A stretch of 55,391 nt of DNA, taken from Promethearchaeota archaeon (GTDB lineage: Archaea; Asgardarchaeota; Lokiarchaeia; Sigyniarchaeales; SOKP01). Below are positions 51,013-55,391 of this stretch, in pieces. The DNA lies in the NCBI GenBank assembly GCA_011364925.1, contig RDOA01000020.1, positions 1 to 55,391 of the forward strand, written 5' to 3'. Position numbers and translations under genes: made by a program. Below the pieces are notes generated by a model. It was not told the DNA's origin and ran no database searches. It worked only from the letters and a program-made list of their open reading frames with translations. Every line of letters begins with the position of its first letter. Positions within the stretch are counted from its first letter, which is position 1.

Positions 51013-52818
51013 ATGGAAACCAAGGAAGAAAAAGTAATTAGGGCACCCATTGTAAGCATTTTGGGGCACATAGATCATGGAAAAACTTCAATTCTTGACT
51101 ATATTAGAGGAACAGTAGTACAACAAAGAGAAGCTGCTGGAATTACGCAACATATCGGAGCATCTTATTTTCCAACCGTTGATGTGAAAGAATTTTTAAG
51201 GAAATCGAAGCAAGAATTTGCCGAAAAAGACATAAAATTACCCGGTATTCTTATAGTTGATACACCAGGACACGCCGCCTTTATGAACCTCAGAAGAAGA
51301 GGAGGCGCTGTTGCGGATATTGCAATATTGGTTATAGATGTTACAGCAGGAAATATGCCTATTACTTGGGAGTCGGTCAGAATTTTACGCGAGAGAAAGG
51401 TACCATTTGTTATAGCAGCTAATAAAATCGATAGGATATCTGGTTGGAAATCAATTAAAGACGCTGATTTTTTAGATTCGTACAATAAACAAAAACCTCA
51501 CACAAAAGACTTTCTCGACGAAAAACTAATTCAAATCGGAATAGATTTCATTCAAGAAGGTTTTAAAGGAATCGATAGATACGACAAAATAAAAGATTTT
51601 ACCAAAAAAGTTGCTATCGTCCCCACAAGTGCCAAAACAGGCGAAGGAATATCAACGCTGTTAATGGTCTTAATGGGATTAGTTCAACAATTTCTGACTG
51701 AAAACCTAAAATTCAGCGAAGGTCCCGCAAAGGGAGTAGTCCTAGAGGTTAAAAAGGAGAAAGGACAAGCTGTCACGATGGATGTCTTAATATACGATGG
51801 TGTGATCAAGAAAGGCGAGGAATTCATTGTTGGTGGCTTAGAAAAACCGATAAAGTCAAAAGTAAGAGCGCTCCTCGTGCCAAAACCCTTAGATGAAATT
51901 AGAGATCCAAGACAAAAATTTGATTCGGTTGATATGGTAAGTGCAGCTGCTGGAATTAAGATTTTAGCCCCTAATATTGATGATGTCGTAGCAGGATCCC
52001 CTTTTAAAGGAATAAGGGATCCTTCAGAAGAAGAAACTGTATACAACGAAATTGAATCTGAAGTTGAGAGCATTCGAATTAAAACCGATAAAGCAGGGGT
52101 AGTATTAAAAGCAGATACGCTTGGATCACTTGAAGCGTTAGAAAACCACTTTACAAAAAATGGTGTGAAAATTAGTATAGCTGATGTAGGTCCGATTAAG
52201 AAGGAAGATGTAATGAATGCGAAATTAGTAAAACAGCTTGATCCATATTCCGCCGCTGTTCTGGGCTTTAATGTAGCTATTCTACCCGATGCTGAAGAAC
52301 AAGCATTTTCAGATAATATCCGAATTTTTACAAATAATGTAATCTACCGTTTATTAGAAGAATACATCGAATACGCTGAAGTTAGAAAAGCTGAAGATAC
52401 CGCAAAAGGATTGAGTGAGTTAATATTACCTGCCAAGCTACGAATGATGCCCGATTTTATATTTAGAAACTCAGATCCCGCTGTTTTTGGAGTACATGTG
52501 GAAGCTGGTACACTATATCCAAAAGTAGCTTTAATTACCGCAGATGGGAAAAAAGCGAGAAGAGTTCACCAAATTCAAGATAAAGGGAAAACATTAGAAA
52601 AAGCTGGAAAAGATTCCGAAGTAGCTATCTCTATTCGAGGAATAGAAATTGGAAGAGATATCGGTAAAAGTGAAACCTTATATGTTAACGTACCAGAATC
52701 TCATGTACGGCAAATTATGGGCAAGTTTCTTGACGAATTAACAACAGATCAAAAGCAAGCTTTACGAGAATTTATCATCCTCCAACGATCCTTACAACAT
52801 CCTTGGTGGGGAATGTAA
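51013..52818 (+). CDS. infB: Translation initiation factor aIF5B (IF2-like)
   Basis: 601 residues, the archaeal length (no long N-terminal extension). GTPase motifs: GHIDHGKT (about 18-25), the GITQHIGAS switch I, DTPGHAAF and NKID. Domains II-IV follow (KGVVLEVKKEKGQAVTMDVLI; ADTLGSLEALENHF; the C-terminal YVNVPE segment before the last helix). It promotes ribosomal subunit joining. ATG start with GAGGTTGTACGC directly upstream. A separate promoter in the 171-nt gap is likely. Confidence 0.96.
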   Translation: METKEEKVIRAPIVSILGHIDHGKTSILDYIRGTVVQQREAAGITQHIGASYFPTVDVKEFLRKSKQEFAEKDIKLPGILIVDTPGHAAFMNLRRRGGAVADIAILVIDVTAGNMPITWESVRILRERKVPFVIAANKIDRISGWKSIKDADFLDSYNKQKPHTKDFLDEKLIQIGIDFIQEGFKGIDRYDKIKDFTKKVAIVPTSAKTGEGISTLLMVLMGLVQQFLTENLKFSEGPAKGVVLEVKKEKGQAVTMDVLIYDGVIKKGEEFIVGGLEKPIKSKVRALLVPKPLDEIRDPRQKFDSVDMVSAAAGIKILAPNIDDVVAGSPFKGIRDPSEEETVYNEIESEVESIRIKTDKAGVVLKADTLGSLEALENHFTKNGVKISIADVGPIKKEDVMNAKLVKQLDPYSAAVLGFNVAILPDAEEQAFSDNIRIFTNNVIYRLLEEYIEYAEVRKAEDTAKGLSELILPAKLRMMPDFIFRNSDPAVFGVHVEAGTLYPKVALITADGKKARRVHQIQDKGKTLEKAGKDSEVAISIRGIEIGRDIGKSETLYVNVPESHVRQIMGKFLDELTTDQKQALREFIILQRSLQHPWWGM

Positions 52819-52944
52819 TAGCAGATTCTTTCCTAACTATTACCGGAATAAGAACTTTAATTTGAAAATATATTTATATTTAAATTCTCAATACCTTAAT
52901 ATAATAGAACCCAATATCACCTTAATCAAAGCTGTCAAACATAT

Positions 52945-54399
52945 ATGAATTCAATAAATTCGATCTTTGAAGATGTTTTAAAAGAAATAATCCCAACTCA
53001 GCAAGAGCTTAAATTAATCAAGGATGTCGTAGAAAAGCTTAAAACATTATTAGATGAGAAAGCCCAACAAATAGGAATAGAATATACTAGAATTGAGCCT
53101 CAAGGCTCAACAGGAATCAAAAGAACGCAATTAAAAAACGATTTCGATATAGATTTGTTTATTGGATTAGATTATGAGTTGTATAAACCGAGATATAAAG
53201 GTTTAAGTAAGAATAAATTAAAGAAAGAATCTAAGAAAGATTTTCTTCAATTATGCAATCACTGGATTAAGAAATCATTAACTTTAAAAGAATTCCATAA
53301 TCCACGCCTCCTCTACGCTGAACATCCGTATGTCACCGTAGATTACCTGATAGACAAATATTCTCTTAAGATTGATATAGTTCTTTTCTTTGATTTAACC
53401 TTAGAGTATATTATGAAACACGGACCAATAACTGCTGTTGATAGATCCCCTTGGCACGGACGCTTTGTAGAAAACAACCTATCTCAAGCACAAAAGAATG
53501 ATGTGAGGTTGTTAAAGCAGTTTTTTAAAGCTAATCATAGTTATGGCGATAAAAGCGCTGTAGGAAAAGTAGGATTTATTGGATATAGTGCAGAACTTCT
53601 TATACACTATTATGGAAACATCCAAAATTTATTCTCGAATTTCCATATGCTTCGAGATAAACCGATAGATTTTCATAATCGAACCATCGAGCAATTAAAA
53701 AAGATTCAACATTTTCAGAACGATTATTTAATCATTACTGATCCTGTTGATCAAAACCGTAACGTAGCTTCTGCTATTTCAGAAAAAGCTTACAAATATT
53801 GCAACGAACTGATTAAACAATTTTTAGAGTGCCCAAGTAAGGATTTCTTCACAATAGAAGATATTCCTGAAATTAACTTTTCTTCTTTAGAAAACTCATT
53901 TTGGGAGAAAATCTTTTTAATCGAATTAGAAAACGAAAATCCAGATGTTCATTATACAATCATTAGAGATAAATTATATTCTCTTGGAGAAAGTATTAAG
54001 GTAAATGGAGAAAAAGAATTTTCTCATGCTGAAAGATTTAGTAAAATTGAATTCGAAGTATACTTTGAACAAGAACGGGATGAGTACAATCTGGTAGCAT
54101 ACTGCGAAAAACCCAAAATTGAGGAAAAGTATCTACGGCGAGGTCCTCCTAGTAAAGATAAGTCTCATGTTGAAAAATTTATTAAAAAAAATCCTCAATA
54201 CTTTGAAAAAGACAGCTTTCTTTGGGTAGAGGCTATTAGAGATTATTCATTATTTAAAAACTTTTTAAGTAATTTCATAAGCGATAAGTTACCTGATAAT
54301 TTACGCGTTGTAAATTTATCGAATGCTAAAGATGTAAAAACACTTTCGGGAAAAAGAAGTATATATGTATTGGTAAATATGGTTTTACCTTTTACTTGA
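52945..54399 (+). CDS. cca: CCA-adding enzyme (class I tRNA nucleotidyltransferase)
   Basis: 484 residues. The class I signature is GSTGIKRTQLKNDFDIDLF: GS at 54-55 and metal-binding D68 and D70. A third carboxylate is in LKIDIVLFF. Later IKNPQYFEKDSFLWVEA-type text belongs to the tail domain. It adds or repairs the 3' CCA of tRNA without a nucleic-acid template. Length is a little above the ~440-460 usual. ATG start at 52945; upstream leader is AT-rich. It converges with the flavoenzyme gene at 54441. Confidence 0.94.
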   Translation: MNSINSIFEDVLKEIIPTQQELKLIKDVVEKLKTLLDEKAQQIGIEYTRIEPQGSTGIKRTQLKNDFDIDLFIGLDYELYKPRYKGLSKNKLKKESKKDFLQLCNHWIKKSLTLKEFHNPRLLYAEHPYVTVDYLIDKYSLKIDIVLFFDLTLEYIMKHGPITAVDRSPWHGRFVENNLSQAQKNDVRLLKQFFKANHSYGDKSAVGKVGFIGYSAELLIHYYGNIQNLFSNFHMLRDKPIDFHNRTIEQLKKIQHFQNDYLIITDPVDQNRNVASAISEKAYKYCNELIKQFLECPSKDFFTIEDIPEINFSSLENSFWEKIFLIELENENPDVHYTIIRDKLYSLGESIKVNGEKEFSHAERFSKIEFEVYFEQERDEYNLVAYCEKPKIEEKYLRRGPPSKDKSHVEKFIKKNPQYFEKDSFLWVEAIRDYSLFKNFLSNFISDKLPDNLRVVNLSNAKDVKTLSGKRSIYVLVNMVLPFT

Positions 54400-54440
54400 A
54401 GTTCTCTCTTATCCCTTCTATAGGATGCCAACTAAAAAAC

Positions 54441-55391
54441 TTAGTTGTTATCTTTCATCTTTCTCTGTTCTCTTTTCTCTAATCTTCTTCTAACAACGCA
54501 ATAAACCGGACCAGTAAAAATAGTCACATAGCAAGAATTGCAGCTGGTACATTTAGCTGGGCTTAAATCTCCACTCATCCATCTATTTGGTAGATTCGGT
54601 TCATATATTAAGGGTCTACAGATGGAGATAAAATCTGTTACTCCTGTTTTAAGGAAATTCTCAGCAGAAATTGGATTTTTAATACCACCCATTAACATCA
54701 TTTTACTGTTTTTCATAAAAGGTTTTAACTTCTTAACAACCGGGAGAAAGTAGTTCTCTTCTTCAGGTGATTTAATCTGCCTACTTGGATAAGCGTTCTT
54801 AGTTCCAATCTGAGTTTCTCCTATCCCTCCGCTAGGTTCAATTGCATCGAAACCTTTGTTCACTAATATTTTTGCGATTTCTATACTTTGTTCCATCTCT
54901 AACCCTCCAGGTACAAAATCTTGCGTTTGTAATTTAATAGTTACGGGAAAGTGTTTACCGACCTCGTCTTTTATGCCATCGTAGATTTCGGTAAGAATTC
55001 TTGTCATATTTTCGTTGCTTCCACCATAATCATCAATGCGCCTATTTGTGTAAGGAGAAATAAAATTACTTAAAAAGTAACCGTGTGCTGCATGTAATTG
55101 AACCATATCGTATCCGCTTTCGTAAGCTCTTCTTCCTGTTGCAACAAATTTTTGAATGAGCTCTTCAATTTCAAGTTTTGTTAACTCTCTGGGTGTTAAC
55201 CCTGTAATTTTATCGGGTATTGGCGACGGTGCAACAGGAGGATATTTAGGGTGAACCCCTTGACGACCCGTGTGAGCAATTTGAGCCGCTATTTTTACCT
55301 CCGAATAATTATGAACCGTTTCAACCAATTTTCGATGATCTAGAATATATGAATCATTATCTAAACGAACCTGATACTGGCTCGCCGTTCC
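54441..55391 (-). CDS. OYE-family NADH:flavin oxidoreductase, 5' end outside the window
   Basis: Partial: the frame stays open through the right edge (316 residues visible). The TTG at 55326-55328 is internal; codons to the right translate to SQYQVRLDNDSYI and HRKLVETVH, as expected of the family. Old-yellow-enzyme TIM barrel: QIAHTGRQG, YDMVQLHAAHGYFLSNFISP and the DDYGGS motif are present. C-terminal cysteines C-TSC-NSC with a distal Cys suggest an Fe-S cluster like that of 2,4-dienoyl-CoA reductase. The protein ends right after (EKREQRKMKDNN), so the FAD/NAD(P) domains of that enzyme are missing. Confidence 0.9.
   Translation of the reverse strand, partial: GTASQYQVRLDNDSYILDHRKLVETVHNYSEVKIAAQIAHTGRQGVHPKYPPVAPSPIPDKITGLTPRELTKLEIEELIQKFVATGRRAYESGYDMVQLHAAHGYFLSNFISPYTNRRIDDYGGSNENMTRILTEIYDGIKDEVGKHFPVTIKLQTQDFVPGGLEMEQSIEIAKILVNKGFDAIEPSGGIGETQIGTKNAYPSRQIKSPEEENYFLPVVKKLKPFMKNSKMMLMGGIKNPISAENFLKTGVTDFISICRPLIYEPNLPNRWMSGDLSPAKCTSCNSCYVTIFTGPVYCVVRRRLEKREQRKMKDNN

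Noticed and set aside
51684-52073. 129-codon minus-strand frame inside infB
   Set aside because: Overlaps conserved aIF5B domain II-III; protein is Ser/Thr-rich with no recognisable features, as expected of a reverse-strand artefact.
1-55391. CRISPR array, tRNA, rRNA, insertion sequence or prophage
   Set aside because: No regularly spaced repeats, cloverleaf-like GC-rich stems, transposase/integrase genes or terminal repeats were found on reading through.

Overview
The window is a low-G+C (roughly one third by eye), gene-dense piece of an archaeal chromosome. Information-processing genes are archaeal throughout: a histone, split RNA polymerase A'/A'', Rpo11, TFS, eL30, eL44, eS27, aIF2-alpha, aIF5B, EF1A, PCNA, PriS/PriL, GINS, RFC, Nop10, Csl4 and AglB. 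With these sit eukaryotic-signature proteins: two Rab/Ras-like GTPases, one Arf-like GTPase and a longin-like protein. That mixture points to an Asgard archaeon (Promethearchaeota), most likely Lokiarchaeia-like. The phylum call is confident; the class is inference from base composition and gene style. I see no IS element, prophage, CRISPR array, rRNA or tRNA.

Layout. 1-10.2 kb: histone, then a mixed region with two Ras-superfamily GTPases, a double-hotdog-like protein, a LigB-type protein, a longin-like protein with a Cys-rich tail, two unknowns, a ketol-acid reductoisomerase-like protein, an EamA transporter and an ADP-forming acyl-CoA synthetase alpha-like protein. 10.4-16.8 kb: rpoA1-rpoA2-rpl30e-nusA-rps12-rps7. 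17.1-19.1 kb: an HTH/ATP-cone/NrdD-like protein. 19-28.5 kb: pyrB, eL44, eS27 (apparent ATA start), ferredoxin-nitroreductase, TFS, OB-fold protein, PCNA, PriL, PriS, GINS, and convergent Nop10 and aIF2-alpha, i.e. the archaeal replication-translation neighbourhood, plus an ORF with no standard start codon. 28.5-34 kb: tungsten aldehyde oxidoreductase, EF1A, an Fe-S protein and the Arf-like GTPase. 34-40.5 kb: DUF99, RNase III-like, Rpo11, a small conserved protein, Csl4, METTL5-type methyltransferase, enolase, RFC small subunit and TruA. 40.7-55.4 kb: AglB, UvrB, an Imm5-like protein, UvrA, a small unknown behind a perfect hairpin, aIF5B, the CCA-adding enzyme and a truncated OYE-family flavoenzyme.

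How they fit together: most of the window is core gene expression, replication and repair. The metabolic genes (ferredoxin-linked AOR, Fe-S proteins, acyl-CoA ligase, OYE enzyme) suit an anaerobic, ferredoxin-based peptide/organic-acid lifestyle (inference). The most unusual observations are two genes apparently lacking ATG/GTG/TTG starts, large added segments on two RNA polymerase subunits (A' C-terminal tail, Rpo11 acidic N-terminus), an HTH-ATP-cone-NrdD-like candidate regulator, an immunity-protein homologue between uvrB and uvrA, and two perfect inverted repeats in upstream regions.
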